DNA from: an uncultured Burkholderiales bacterium
GTDB taxonomy: Bacteria > Pseudomonadota > Gammaproteobacteria > Burkholderiales > Burkholderiaceae_C
Direction of reading: 5' to 3'
Length of the DNA: 7,522 nucleotides
Assembly (NCBI GenBank): GCA_903856875.1
Contig: CAIODE010000351.1
Location: 1-7,522, forward strand
In this document: in pieces, positions 1 through 6,923 of the stretch
How the letters are laid out: the number at the start of each line of letters is the position of its first letter
How positions within the stretch are numbered: position 1 is the stretch's first letter
Notes under the pieces: generated by a model
Seen by the model: the letters and a program-made list of their open reading frames with translations, nothing else
What the model was told of the DNA's origin: nothing
Database searches by the model: none
Program-made: the position numbers and the translations under genes

Positions 1-24
1 ATCTTGCAGTATGCCCAGGACTGA
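1..24 (+). CDS. Possible 3' tail of an upstream gene (partial)
   Basis: Frame 1 reads seven codons (I-L-Q-Y-A-Q-D) and ends at TGA 22-24, two nucleotides before the pdxH start. A stop this close to a start, with the pdxH ribosome site lying inside these codons, is typical of two genes in one operon. Seven residues are far too few to recognise a family, and an open frame of this length can occur by chance. The call rests on spacing only. Confidence 0.3.
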   Translation: MLQYAQD

Positions 25-26
25 AA

Positions 27-659
27 ATGAACATCGCCGATTTACGCAAGAGTTATGAAAAAGCTGAGCTGAGTGAAGACGCTTCAGCCTCAGACCCGCT
101 CAAACAATTTGAACGCTGGTTGAACGAAGCCATTCACTCAGAAGTGCCCGAGCCCAATGCCATGACCGTGGCCACCGTGGCCAGCAACATGCGCCCCAGC
201 ACACGGGTGGTTCTTATCAAAGGCTACGACGAACGCGGCATTGTTTGGTACACCAACTACGACAGCCGCAAAGGACAAGAGTTGGCAGGCAATCCCTTTG
301 CGGCTTTGCAATTTCACTGGGTTGAACTAGAACGTGTGGTGCGCATTGAAGGCCGAATGGAAAAAATCAGCGACTCAGAAAGTGATGCCTACTTTCACAG
401 CCGCCCTCTTGACTCTCGCATTGGCGCTTGGGCCTCCCCGCAAAGCCAAGTGATCGATGGCAGAACCGTGCTGATCACCAACGCTGCCAAGTACGCGGCC
501 CAATTCATGTTGAACCCACCGCGTCCACCGCATTGGGGGGGTTATCGTCTGGTGCCAGATGAATGGCAGTTTTGGCAGGGACGCAAAAGTCGCCTGCACG
601 ATCGATTGCGTTATCGCTTCAACGATGGCGATTGGCTTCGCGAACGATTGGCACCTTAA
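27..659 (+). CDS. pdxH: Pyridoxamine 5'-phosphate oxidase
   Basis: This cytoplasmic FMN enzyme oxidises pyridoxamine or pyridoxine 5'-phosphate with O2 to pyridoxal 5'-phosphate, the last step of vitamin B6 synthesis and salvage. The 210-aa length is normal for the family. The N-terminal half carries the FMN-binding split barrel, with R60-x-V-L-I-K65 followed by GYDERG and the NYDSRKG block (residues 77-83). The AYFHSRP (121-127) and [13 protein letters not shown] (130-142) stretches match the family's FMN and substrate sites. The C-terminal dimerisation domain holds [17 protein letters not shown] (182-186) and RLHDR (189-193); R189 and H191 correspond to the R-x-H pair that contacts PLP in E. 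coli. AGGA at 17-20, six bases before ATG, supports the start. All key residues are present. It converges on the receptor gene with no intergenic space. Confidence 0.97.
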   Translation: MNIADLRKSYEKAELSEDASASDPLKQFERWLNEAIHSEVPEPNAMTVATVASNMRPSTRVVLIKGYDERGIVWYTNYDSRKGQELAGNPFAALQFHWVELERVVRIEGRMEKISDSESDAYFHSRPLDSRIGAWASPQSQVIDGRTVLITNAAKYAAQFMLNPPRPPHWGGYRLVPDEWQFWQGRKSRLHDRLRYRFNDGDWLRERLAP

Positions 660-2707
660 AAAGCAGCAACCACACCCAACTTCAAACTTCGCCCAGGCAA
701 AGGTGATTTGCCAGGGGCTGTAGATGTCAAGATAGAGGTGGCGCTGTAGGCCCATTGATTTCTCAGGTTGTCTAGTTTTGCAAACCAATTGAGTGTCGTG
801 CCAGAAACGTTTTGCTTGTAGTTCAAATTGCCATGCCACAAGGTATAGGCCGCTGTCAAAGCACTGCCCACTGGCACGCGGTCCTGAGCCGAATACCTGT
901 CAAATCCTAAGCGCGCGCTCCATGGCCCTGAGCTGTGAATCAAACTGCTACCCCACCTGAATGGGGAAATGCGAGGCAAGGGTTCATTGGTGCTCAAATT
1001 TTGCGCTCTGACTGAATCAGCCTTTAGCGCCAAATCCAGCGTGCCGGAACCCTGCATCAAACGCCACTGCCCAGATGCTTCCATGCCCGAAAACTTTGCG
1101 CGAACACCTTGGTACGTTTGAACAGGTAATTCTTCTTGGATGTTTTGCGTCCCCATCAAACCAATGAAGTTAGCAAAACGACTTTGAAACAGGGAGACCT
1201 GAAACTGATGCGCAGCCTGCTGCCACCTTGCAGACACATCCACACTGTTTGCTTTTTCCAAACCTAGACGTGAGTTACCCTTCTCCCAAGCAGCCGTGGC
1301 AATGTGCGGGCCATTGGCAAACAACTCGTAGTCTTTGGGTGCCCGTTCTGTGCGCGAACCATTGGCGCTTAATCGCCACTGTGGCGTGAATTGCCATGCC
1401 GTAGAGGCTGCCAAACTTTGCGGTGCAAATTGGCGCGAACCCATTTCAAAACGATCGACTGTGGGGTCAGGATTTCCTAGCGACTCAACAGACACCTGCT
1501 CTTTGCGCAATCCCACATTGAAACTGGCTTTGCCTAAAGCGAATTCTTCAATGGCAAACAATGCTTGAGTGTGAGTTTTGCTAAAGGGTGCAAAGGCTTC
1601 AGCACCGTCTGCTGAAAATTGAGCTTGCTCTGATTGCCAACCCCAAACGCCTTCCCATGCGCCAAGGCCTGTTCGAAATGCTTTGTGACGTGCCTGCACA
1701 CGAATATCATGGCCTTGATTGGCAAAGACTGTTCCAGCTTGCCCTGCATCAAACTCTGTGTGTTTGTAATTGGTTTGACTGGCCTGGAAATTCAAATTTT
1801 CTAATACCTCAGAGTCAAGACGCCACTCACCTTCCAGTGCTGCACGCTCAGACTTCATGCCAATGGTGACTTGGTCTTGAGCCACAGTGCCATACCGGCT
1901 TAGATAGCTGTTGATGGAAAAACCCAAATAGCCCCTGTCCAAAAACACACTGGCACCCAATGCACCTCCTTCAGAAGCGCTTGCTGAATTGCAGATGCGG
2001 TTAGAAAGTGCAGGAGCCCCTGGCTTAGAGCACGCCAATGCTTGAGGCACCTTCACATCACCTGTTTGTCGCTCAAATGCATCTGCGTGAAAAACCCAAG
2101 TGCCTTGACCGGCTTCCAGCAATGCACCTTTGCTTCGCTCATGGTTACCTGTCGACGTTTGTAGCTGCGCCTTGCCCAAGACACCGTCCATAGGCTTGCG
2201 AGGAATGCGGTTGTCAATGATGTTGACTACGCCGCCAATAGCGCTACCACCGTATTGCAAAGACGCCGGCCCTCGCAAGACTTCAATGCGTTCTGTGCTG
2301 AGCACATCCATTGGCACAGCATGGTCATAACTAAGGGATGAAACATCCATGCTGGCGCCGCTGTTACTAAGTACCCTGATTCGATCGCCGTCTAAGCCGC
2401 GAACAATAGGACGGCTGGCGTTCGGCCCGAAGTAGGTACTGCTGACGCCAGGCAAATTGTTCAGTGTTTCGCCCAAAGTACTTTGCCCTTGTTGCGTCAG
2501 TGCCATGCCCGACAAACTGCTGACATTGTTGGCATTTTGAATTTTGGACAAGGGATTACCGGTAATCACCACTTCTTGAACAGACTGCGCCACAGCGCTA
2601 GAAGTGAAACCAACATTGACGACCAACAAGACAGCGCTTGCAGGCAAGCCATAGAAAATACCTTTAGGAACTAAAGAAGTTCCTTTCAATGAAGAAAATT
2701 GAAACAT
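656..2707 (-). CDS. TonB-dependent outer-membrane receptor, ZnuD-like (probable zinc uptake)
   Basis: A 683-aa outer-membrane beta-barrel receptor driven by TonB/ExbBD. The chosen start (ATG at 2707) follows a good AAAGGA ribosome site and puts a signal peptide at residues 1-40 (hydrophobic 18-38, cleavage near AVA-Q). A longer frame starting at 2764 would bury that signal. A TonB-box-like EVVIT lies at 45-49. The plug follows, with [19 protein letters not shown] (77-95), [16 protein letters not shown] (98-113), SYDHAVPMD (126-134), [15 protein letters not shown] (140-154) and [12 protein letters not shown] (158-169). This plug wording and the NYKHTEF strand (from about 313) are what I associate with the ZnuD zinc-receptor group rather than siderophore or B12 receptors. 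Cys226 and Cys239 could form a loop disulfide, also seen in ZnuD-type proteins. The barrel ends in a terminal Phe, as expected for BAM-assembled proteins. The receptor class is certain; zinc as substrate is inferred, and copper or heme is not excluded. Confidence 0.92.
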   Translation of the reverse strand: MFQFSSLKGTSLVPKGIFYGLPASAVLLVVNVGFTSSAVAQSVQEVVITGNPLSKIQNANNVSSLSGMALTQQGQSTLGETLNNLPGVSSTYFGPNASRPIVRGLDGDRIRVLSNSGASMDVSSLSYDHAVPMDVLSTERIEVLRGPASLQYGGSAIGGVVNIIDNRIPRKPMDGVLGKAQLQTSTGNHERSKGALLEAGQGTWVFHADAFERQTGDVKVPQALACSKPGAPALSNRICNSASASEGGALGASVFLDRGYLGFSINSYLSRYGTVAQDQVTIGMKSERAALEGEWRLDSEVLENLNFQASQTNYKHTEFDAGQAGTVFANQGHDIRVQARHKAFRTGLGAWEGVWGWQSEQAQFSADGAEAFAPFSKTHTQALFAIEEFALGKASFNVGLRKEQVSVESLGNPDPTVDRFEMGSRQFAPQSLAASTAWQFTPQWRLSANGSRTERAPKDYELFANGPHIATAAWEKGNSRLGLEKANSVDVSARWQQAAHQFQVSLFQSRFANFIGLMGTQNIQEELPVQTYQGVRAKFSGMEASGQWRLMQGSGTLDLALKADSVRAQNLSTNEPLPRISPFRWGSSLIHSSGPWSARLGFDRYSAQDRVPVGSALTAAYTLWHGNLNYKQNVSGTTLNWFAKLDNLRNQWAYSATSILTSTAPGKSPLPGRSLKLGVVAAF

Positions 2708-2712
2708 GACTG

Positions 2713-2718
2713 TCCTTT
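2713..2718 (-). promoter_or_regulatory. Ribosome binding site that fixes the receptor start
   Basis: On the minus strand AAAGGA stands five bases before ATG 2707. The alternative start at 2764, 19 codons upstream, overlaps the stem-loop region and would place a non-signal segment before the signal peptide, so the downstream ATG is preferred. Confidence 0.75.
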
Positions 2719-2753
2719 GAAAATGAAAAGACGCTTGTGCCAAAGGCCAAGCG
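2719..2753 (-). terminator. Stem-loop with T-rich tail between the small gene and the receptor (attenuator or leaky terminator)
   Basis: Read on the minus strand, CGCTTG-GCC pairs with GGC-A-CAAGCG (2753 down to 2732): nine base pairs, one bulged A and a TTT loop. The stem is followed by TCTTTTCATTTTC (2731-2719), then at once by the receptor ribosome site. This has the shape of an intrinsic terminator, but the T-tract is interrupted, so full termination is unlikely. It could reduce transcription into the receptor, stabilise a processed mRNA 3' end, or affect translation of the receptor. The pairing is seen directly; the function is inferred. Confidence 0.4.
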
Positions 2754-2767
2754 AGGTCTAACATTCA

Positions 2768-3112
2768 TCAAAGAAAAGCAGGTGGTGCGCGTGCCGAAAA
2801 AGAATGTGCGAGCGTTTGGGCTCGTGATGCGATGGAAAACCATTTCAGATCGGTTTCAGGCTCAATGGAAGGCAGTTGAAATTCAAACGCTTGCGCTGTA
2901 TCGCCAGAGCCCAAATGATCTAGCGCCTGGCAAACAACAGAGCCCTGTGCGTGTTCACTGAAAAGGCTTTGTTCAGAATCAACATTCAAATTGAAGCCGT
3001 GAATGGTTTTGTGAATTTGCCCCCAAGCTGGCGCAAGCATCACAGCACTGATCAACAGTGCTTGCAAAAACCATCGCAGTTTGGCGTGAATTTTCACGTC
3101 GCTTTCATCCAT
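2768..3112 (-). CDS. Small exported His/Cys-containing protein, unknown function (DUF2946-like?)
   Basis: A 114-aa protein with a charged start, a hydrophobic segment at about 14-28 and a likely signal-peptide cleavage after APAWG (27-31), giving a periplasmic or secreted product of about 83 residues. The mature part holds H34, H38, H54, a lone C61 and H65 (pattern C-Q-A-L-D-H), which could bind a metal, and ends with an ARAPPA stretch. Small secreted proteins with a C-x-x-x-D-x core and an 'R-x-PPA' end, often grouped as DUF2946 or left hypothetical, occur beside metal-related TonB receptors in Burkholderiales; that similarity is from memory and not proven. Its start overlaps the end of msrA by 19 nt. 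No clear ribosome site precedes ATG 3112. A GTG at 3097 overlaps the msrA stop as GTGA and would give 109 aa with the same signal peptide. It lies 60 nt before the receptor and probably serves the same metal-uptake task. Confidence 0.65.
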   Translation of the reverse strand: MDESDVKIHAKLRWFLQALLISAVMLAPAWGQIHKTIHGFNLNVDSEQSLFSEHAQGSVVCQALDHLGSGDTAQAFEFQLPSIEPETDLKWFSIASRAQTLAHSFSARAPPAFL

Positions 3113-3645
3113 TCAGAAAAGGTTTTTTTAAACTTCCAAACTTTTGGTGCAGCCACAGCCATGCAATAGCCTTGTGTTGGATTGCGCTCGAAGAAGTCTT
3201 GGTGATAGTCCTCTGCAGCAGAGTAGTTGTCCAAGTTCAGGACTTCGGTCACAAGCGGCGATTGAAAAATGTGATCTGCTTCAATTTCGGCCATGATGGC
3301 CTTGGCCACCTCGGCCTGCTCTGGCTTGGTAAAGTAGATGCCGCTTCTGTATTGTGTACCGCGGTCATTGCCTTGGCGATTCAAGGTGGTGGGGTCGTGA
3401 ATCACAAAGAAAATTTCTAACAACACCCTGGTACTGATGACTTGGGGGTCGTAGACAAGAAGCACCACCTCGTTGTGACCCGTCAGACCCGAGCAAACCT
3501 GCTCATAAGTTGGATTGCGGGTTTGGCCATTGCAATAGCCCGATTCAACATCCAAGACACCTTTGACCTGGACAAAGACAGCTTCGGTGCACCAGAAGCA
3601 ACCGCCCCCGAGGACCAAAGTTTCAACATGAGAAGGTATTTTCAT
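3094..3645 (-). CDS. msrA: Peptide-methionine (S)-S-oxide reductase MsrA
   Basis: MsrA reduces the S-epimer of methionine sulfoxide in proteins or as the free amino acid, using thioredoxin. With the chosen start it has 183 aa, no signal peptide, and is a single-domain cytoplasmic MsrA. The catalytic motif GGCFWCTEAVF (14-24) carries nucleophile Cys16. GYCNG, NPTYEQVCSG and TGHNEVV (37-61) form the substrate site. FFVIHDPTTLNRQGNDRGTQYRS (79-101) and EDYHQDFF (145-152) are typical, and Cys161 in QGYC is the expected resolving cysteine. An open frame reaches a GTG at 3705, but the extra 20 residues do not resemble the family. ATG 3645 has no good ribosome site; a TTG at 3663 preceded closely by GGAAGG is a fair alternative. 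It is the first gene of a probable operon with the small exported protein and the receptor, although msrA is usually a stand-alone gene. Confidence 0.95.
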   Translation of the reverse strand: MKIPSHVETLVLGGGCFWCTEAVFVQVKGVLDVESGYCNGQTRNPTYEQVCSGLTGHNEVVLLVYDPQVISTRVLLEIFFVIHDPTTLNRQGNDRGTQYRSGIYFTKPEQAEVAKAIMAEIEADHIFQSPLVTEVLNLDNYSAAEDYHQDFFERNPTQGYCMAVAAPKVWKFKKTFSEWMKAT

Positions 3646-3802
3646 ACCGCTATTTTGACCCAAAATCCCTTCCGCATGTCCAAAACCCCAATTAGAAGCA
3701 GGCACTTGTCATTGGTTCAGAAGGTTTAATGATGGAACAACTTCATGGAACATTTCGCATCGCGATAAAATACACTATCTTTGATGTTGACGGATTTAAA
3801 TC
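3646..3802. promoter_or_regulatory. Divergent promoter region between msrA and gcdH
   Basis: Both flanking genes must start transcription here. For gcdH a weak candidate is TTCATG (3742-3747), an 18-bp spacer and TAAAAT (3766-3771). No convincing promoter was found for msrA. The region also contains an 8-bp direct repeat ATGGAACA (3732-3739 and 3745-3752), a palindrome ATCGCGAT (3759-3766) that touches the possible -10, and a perfect 10-bp palindrome GATTTAAATC (3793-3802) ending right at the gcdH ATG. These could be regulator sites, but short AT-rich palindromes are common. I saw no match to the usual Zur-type palindrome (TGTTATA...TATAACA). Confidence 0.45.
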
Positions 3803-4990
3803 ATGAAGCCTTCTTTTCAGTGGCAAGACCCATTTCTGCTTAACGCACAACTGAGCGATGACGAGAGAGCCATCGTCGATGCCGCCCATGATTTCTGCCA
3901 AGAAAAATTGCAGACTCGCGTGCTGATGGCGGCACGCCATGAAAAATTCGACCGTGAAATCATGAACGAATTCGGCAACATGGGCTTTTTGGGCTCCACC
4001 ATCGATGGCTATGGATGCGCAGGCTTGAACTACGTCAGCTACGGTTTGGTGGCGCGCGAAGTTGAACGCGTCGACAGCGGCTACCGCAGTGCCATGAGCG
4101 TTCAAAGCTCCTTGGTCATGTTCCCTATCCACGAATATGGCTCAGAAGCACAACGCCAAAAATACTTGCCTAAATTGGCCACAGGCGAATGGGTGGGTTG
4201 TTTTGGTCTCACAGAGCCCAACCATGGATCCGACCCTGCCAGCATGATCACACGCGCCAAACCTGTGGACGGTGGCTTCATTATGAAGGGCGCCAAAATG
4301 TGGATCACCAATGCACCCATTGCAGATGTGTTTGTGGTCTGGGCCAAACTGGAAAGCGAAGGCGATGGCCAATCCGCCATTCGCGGTTTCATTCTGGAAA
4401 AAGGCATGAAAGGCCTGACAGCGCCCAAGATTGAAGGCAAGATGAGCTTGCGCGCCAGCATCACAGGCGAAATTGTCATGGACGATGTGTTTGTGCCTGA
4501 AGCCAACATGTTGCCCAACGTGTCTGGTTTGAAGGGGCCCTTCGGTTGCTTGAACAAAGCGCGTTATGGCATCTCTTGGGGCGCTTTGGGCGCTGCTGAA
4601 GACTGCTGGCACCGTGCTCGCCAATACACCCTTGATCGCGTGCAATTTGGTCGCCCTCTGGCTCAAAACCAATTGATTCAAAAAAAATTGGCCGACATGC
4701 AAACCGAAATCGCTTTGGGTTTACAAGGCTGCTTGCGCGTAGGGCGTCTCATGGACGAAGGCCAAGCTGTGCCAGAAATGATCAGCCTGATCAAGCGCAA
4801 CAGCTGTGGCAAGGCCCTGGACGTGGCCCGCATGGCGCGTGACATGCACGGTGGCAATGGCATTCACGATGAATACCATGTCATCCGCCACATGATCAAT
4901 TTGGAAACTGTCAACACCTATGAAGGCACGCACGATGTGCATGCCCTGATCCTAGGTCGCGCACAGACCGGTTTGCAGGCTTTTTATTAA
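3803..4990 (+). CDS. gcdH: Glutaryl-CoA dehydrogenase
   Basis: This FAD enzyme of the acyl-CoA dehydrogenase family oxidises and decarboxylates glutaryl-CoA to crotonyl-CoA and CO2, passing electrons to electron-transfer flavoprotein; it acts in lysine, tryptophan and glutarate catabolism. The 395 aa are normal length. The N-terminal helical domain contains [17 protein letters not shown] (90-106), whose R95 matches the glutarate-binding Arg94 of human GCDH and separates it from other acyl-CoA dehydrogenases. [11 protein letters not shown] (134-144) and [11 protein letters not shown] (165-175) form the flavin-contacting middle domain. The C-terminal part has [32 protein letters not shown] (345-354) and [17 protein letters not shown] (370-386) with the catalytic base E374. 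The ATG has only a weak CGGA eight bases upstream and is preceded directly by a palindrome. It is followed by a strong terminator, so it appears monocistronic. None of its common neighbours (LysR regulator, CoA-transferase) is seen here. Confidence 0.97.
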   Translation: MKPSFQWQDPFLLNAQLSDDERAIVDAAHDFCQEKLQTRVLMAARHEKFDREIMNEFGNMGFLGSTIDGYGCAGLNYVSYGLVAREVERVDSGYRSAMSVQSSLVMFPIHEYGSEAQRQKYLPKLATGEWVGCFGLTEPNHGSDPASMITRAKPVDGGFIMKGAKMWITNAPIADVFVVWAKLESEGDGQSAIRGFILEKGMKGLTAPKIEGKMSLRASITGEIVMDDVFVPEANMLPNVSGLKGPFGCLNKARYGISWGALGAAEDCWHRARQYTLDRVQFGRPLAQNQLIQKKLADMQTEIALGLQGCLRVGRLMDEGQAVPEMISLIKRNSCGKALDVARMARDMHGGNGIHDEYHVIRHMINLETVNTYEGTHDVHALILGRAQTGLQAFY

Positions 4991-5015
4991 GCTTTGCTTT
5001 CACCTCACCAACTGG

Positions 5016-5043
5016 AAAAGACCGCTCGTGCGGTCTTTTTTTT
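5016..5043 (+). terminator. Rho-independent terminator of gcdH
   Basis: AAAAGACCGC (5016-5025), loop TCGT, then GCGGTCTTTT (5030-5039) make a perfect 10-bp stem, with an eight-T run at 5036-5043. It begins 25 bases after the gcdH stop. On the other strand the stem is followed by only four T, so it is mainly a plus-strand terminator, and it insulates the efflux operon from gcdH. Confidence 0.93.
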
Positions 5044-5064
5044 CGGCAAACCCATCAGTACAGC

Positions 5065-5093
5065 TTGACTCTCCTTAGACCTCGACTTACATT
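5065..5093 (+). promoter_or_regulatory. Sigma-70-type promoter of the tetR-efflux operon
   Basis: TTGACT (5065-5070, five of six consensus bases), a 17-bp spacer, and TACATT (5088-5093, four of six) lie just after the gcdH terminator. The predicted transcription start near 5100 gives a leader of about 15 bases before GTG 5116. No other promoter space exists in the operon, since the genes are 2 and 9 nt apart. Confidence 0.6.
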
Positions 5094-5109
5094 ACTAACC
5101 AACGAGTCA
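5066..5109. repeat. Short inverted repeat around the efflux promoter (possible operator half-sites)
   Basis: TGACTC (5066-5071) and its reverse complement GAGTCA (5104-5109) flank the promoter core with 32 bases between. The left arm lies in the -35 element and the right arm just after the predicted transcription start. TetR operators are usually tighter palindromes, so this pair may be chance. Confidence 0.22.
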
Positions 5110-5115
5110 TTAAAC

Positions 5116-5757
5116 GTGTCTGAATCCCTCCTCACACCCAAAAGAGAACGTCGCAAACAGCAACGCCCAGGCGAATTGCTGGAAGCAGCGCTCGATTTAT
5201 TTGTTGAAAAAGGCTTTGCTGCGACCAAGTCAGAGGAAGTTGCAGCCAAAGCGGGGGTGTCTAAGGGAACCCTGTTTTTGTACTTCCCTAGCAAAGAAGA
5301 GTTGTTCAAAGCAGTGGTTCGCGAAAATGTGGTGAAAACAGTCACTGAAGGTGCCTTGGAAGTTGCCAACTTCAAAGGCAGCAGCGCAGAGCTTCTCAAA
5401 ACATTGATGCTTGAGTGGTGGCGCAGGTATGGCTCTACCAAGGCCTCTGGCATTACCAAACTGATCATCAGTGAAGGAAATCACTTCCCTGACTTGGCTG
5501 CCTTCTACCAAGAAGAGGTCATTGACCCCGCAACGCGAATGCTCAAGGACATTCTTGAGCGAGGACGGGCAACGGGCGAGTTTCTCAACTTCAACACAGA
5601 ACACACCACCATGGTGGTGATTGCACCCATGCTGTTTCTCATCATGTCCAAACACGCCAACGCCATTTGTATTTCTGGTTCCCAAGAAACAAACCCTGAA
5701 AATTTCATAGCACAGCATGCCGACCTCCTTGTGCGTGGACTCTCTCATTCAAACTAA
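5116..5757 (+). CDS. TetR/AcrR-family transcriptional regulator of the efflux operon
   Basis: A 213-aa DNA-binding dimer, counted from GTG 5116. The N-terminal domain (about 15-70) has the TetR pattern LLEAALDLFVEKGFAATKSEEVAAKAG, with the helix-turn-helix at 39-58 ending in VSKGTLFLYFPSKEEL. The C-terminal ligand domain, with IISEGNHFPDLAAFYQEEVIDPA (118-139) and ILERGRATGEF (146-156), resembles the AefR-like TetR_C type. A longer frame opens at a TTG at 5065, but that TTG is the -35 box of the promoter and could not be in the mRNA, so GTG 5116 is the better start; its ribosome site is weak. It is the first gene of the operon, with the fusion protein starting 2 nt after its stop. By analogy with AcrR-type systems it probably represses itself and the pump until a ligand binds. 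The ligand cannot be told from sequence. Confidence 0.92.
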   Translation: MSESLLTPKRERRKQQRPGELLEAALDLFVEKGFAATKSEEVAAKAGVSKGTLFLYFPSKEELFKAVVRENVVKTVTEGALEVANFKGSSAELLKTLMLEWWRRYGSTKASGITKLIISEGNHFPDLAAFYQEEVIDPATRMLKDILERGRATGEFLNFNTEHTTMVVIAPMLFLIMSKHANAICISGSQETNPENFIAQHADLLVRGLSHSN

Positions 5758-5759
5758 GC

Positions 5760-6914
5760 ATGTTGATTTCAAAAAAACTGACCCTTGGCATCGCATTCAT
5801 CGCGTTAGCAGGCTTCATCACTGTAGGCTTTCAAAAAGGCTGGATAGGCAAGCGCTCAACAGATAGCGCCACCCTTCAAAGCAAGGGCCCTCTGAGCATC
5901 GAGTTGGCAGATGGCGACATTGCGATTGCTCAAAAAATGACCATGACCCAAGGCTTGCCAGTTTCAGGCACGCTCAAGGCCGTTCGCAGCGCCATGGTGA
6001 AAGCACGCGTTGCAGGTGAATTGGTGTTTTTAGAGGCTCGCGAGGGTGATGCTGTGAAAGCCGGACAAATTGTGGCCCGGGTCGACAGCACCGAATACCT
6101 AGCGCGACAAAGCCAAAATCAGCAGCAAGCAGAAGCTGCACGCGCACAAGTTGAAGTTGCGCAAAGACAGTTTGACAACAACAATGCGCTGGTCAATCAA
6201 GGCTTTATCTCCAAAACAGCCTTGGATACGTCAATTGCCAATCTGAATGGTGCCAAGGCTACTTTTCAAGCGGCTCTATCGGCTCTAGATGTGGCGACCA
6301 AGGCATTGGATGACAGCGTTTTAAAAGCACCCTTGAGTGGCTTTGTCAGCCAACGGTTTTCCCAACCAGGAGAACGCGTCGCCCCCGAAGCACGCATCAT
6401 TGAAATCGTTGATCTGTCGCAACTAGAACTTGAAGCAACCCTGACTACCGCGCAAGCCATGAATGTGAAACTTGGACAGATTGCCAAACTGAATGTTGAG
6501 GGAACAACCGAAGAAGTCTCAGCCAAAGTTTTGAGAATCAACCCAAGCACACAAACAGGAAGCCGCAGCGTTTTGATTTATTTAGGATTGCAATCTCATC
6601 CCCTGCTACGCCAAGGTGTATTCGTTCAAGGAAGTCTAGGCACCCAAAAAGTTCAAGCCATTGTCGTCCCACTTGAAAGTGTGCGATCTGACAAAGCCAA
6701 ACCCTATGTACAAACCATTCGCGATGGCAATGTGATGCACATGCAAGTAGAACTTGGCGCAAAAGGTGAAGTCAATGGCAAAGCTGTAATGGCCTTGAAA
6801 GAAATCGAAGAAGGTGCGCAGCTGCTGGCACCCAGCGCTGGCGCCGTCAGAGATGGCACGCTGTTGACGCGACCTCCCCAAACCTCGACTTCCAATCTAG
6901 CTACAAAGCCATAA
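5760..6914 (+). CDS. RND efflux periplasmic adaptor (membrane fusion protein, HlyD/AcrA family)
   Basis: A 384-aa adaptor that links an inner-membrane RND pump to an outer-membrane channel. Residues 7-24 form an N-terminal hydrophobic anchor; there is no lipobox cysteine, so it is held by this helix or released by signal peptidase, unlike lipidated AcrA. Then come the first lipoyl half (about 76-109, KARVAGELVFLEAREGDAVKAG), an Ala/Gln-rich coiled-coil hairpin (about 110-185), the second lipoyl half (186-218, LKAPLSGFVSQRFSQPGERV), the beta-barrel domain (about 220-295) and the membrane-proximal domain (about 300-370), ending in the usual GAVRDGT. The ATG lies 2 nt after the tetR stop with little ribosome-site signal, so translation is probably coupled. 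Length and layout are normal. Drug specificity is unknown. Confidence 0.93.
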   Translation: MLISKKLTLGIAFIALAGFITVGFQKGWIGKRSTDSATLQSKGPLSIELADGDIAIAQKMTMTQGLPVSGTLKAVRSAMVKARVAGELVFLEAREGDAVKAGQIVARVDSTEYLARQSQNQQQAEAARAQVEVAQRQFDNNNALVNQGFISKTALDTSIANLNGAKATFQAALSALDVATKALDDSVLKAPLSGFVSQRFSQPGERVAPEARIIEIVDLSQLELEATLTTAQAMNVKLGQIAKLNVEGTTEEVSAKVLRINPSTQTGSRSVLIYLGLQSHPLLRQGVFVQGSLGTQKVQAIVVPLESVRSDKAKPYVQTIRDGNVMHMQVELGAKGEVNGKAVMALKEIEEGAQLLAPSAGAVRDGTLLTRPPQTSTSNLATKP

Positions 6915-6923
6915 GCCTAGTCC

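Noticed and set aside
696..712. GGCAAA-GGTGA-TTTGCC hairpin just past pdxH as a terminator
   Set aside because: No T-run follows on either strand, and it encodes the conserved [10 protein letters not shown] stretch near the receptor C-terminus, so it is explained as coding sequence.
375..839. 154-aa minus-strand open frame across the pdxH end and receptor end
   Set aside because: It overlaps two well-supported genes, one on each strand, has no family-like motif and no ribosome site; it is a by-product of their coding bias.
656..2764. Longer 702-aa form of the receptor starting at 2764
   Set aside because: The first 19 residues do not form part of a signal peptide, the start has no ribosome site, and ATG 2707 has AAAGGA at good spacing.
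3123..3129. Run of seven A in msrA (minus strand, TTT AAA AAA ACC) as a programmed frameshift site
   Set aside because: The codon phase does not fit the classic A-AAA-AAC heptamer, and a -1 shift would stop after three codons at a TGA directly before ATG 3112; the msrA product is complete without it.
2737..3420. Plus-strand frames of 74, 72 and 120 aa opposite the small gene and msrA
   Set aside because: All are antisense to msrA or the small exported gene, without recognisable domains or starts.
4142..4702. 186-aa and 151-aa minus-strand frames opposite gcdH
   Set aside because: They lie wholly inside gcdH, whose every motif is conserved, and their sequence is Cys/His-rich noise typical of antisense frames.
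5230..5748. 172-aa minus-strand frame opposite the TetR gene
   Set aside because: It is fully inside a clear TetR gene and has no plausible domain or ribosome site.
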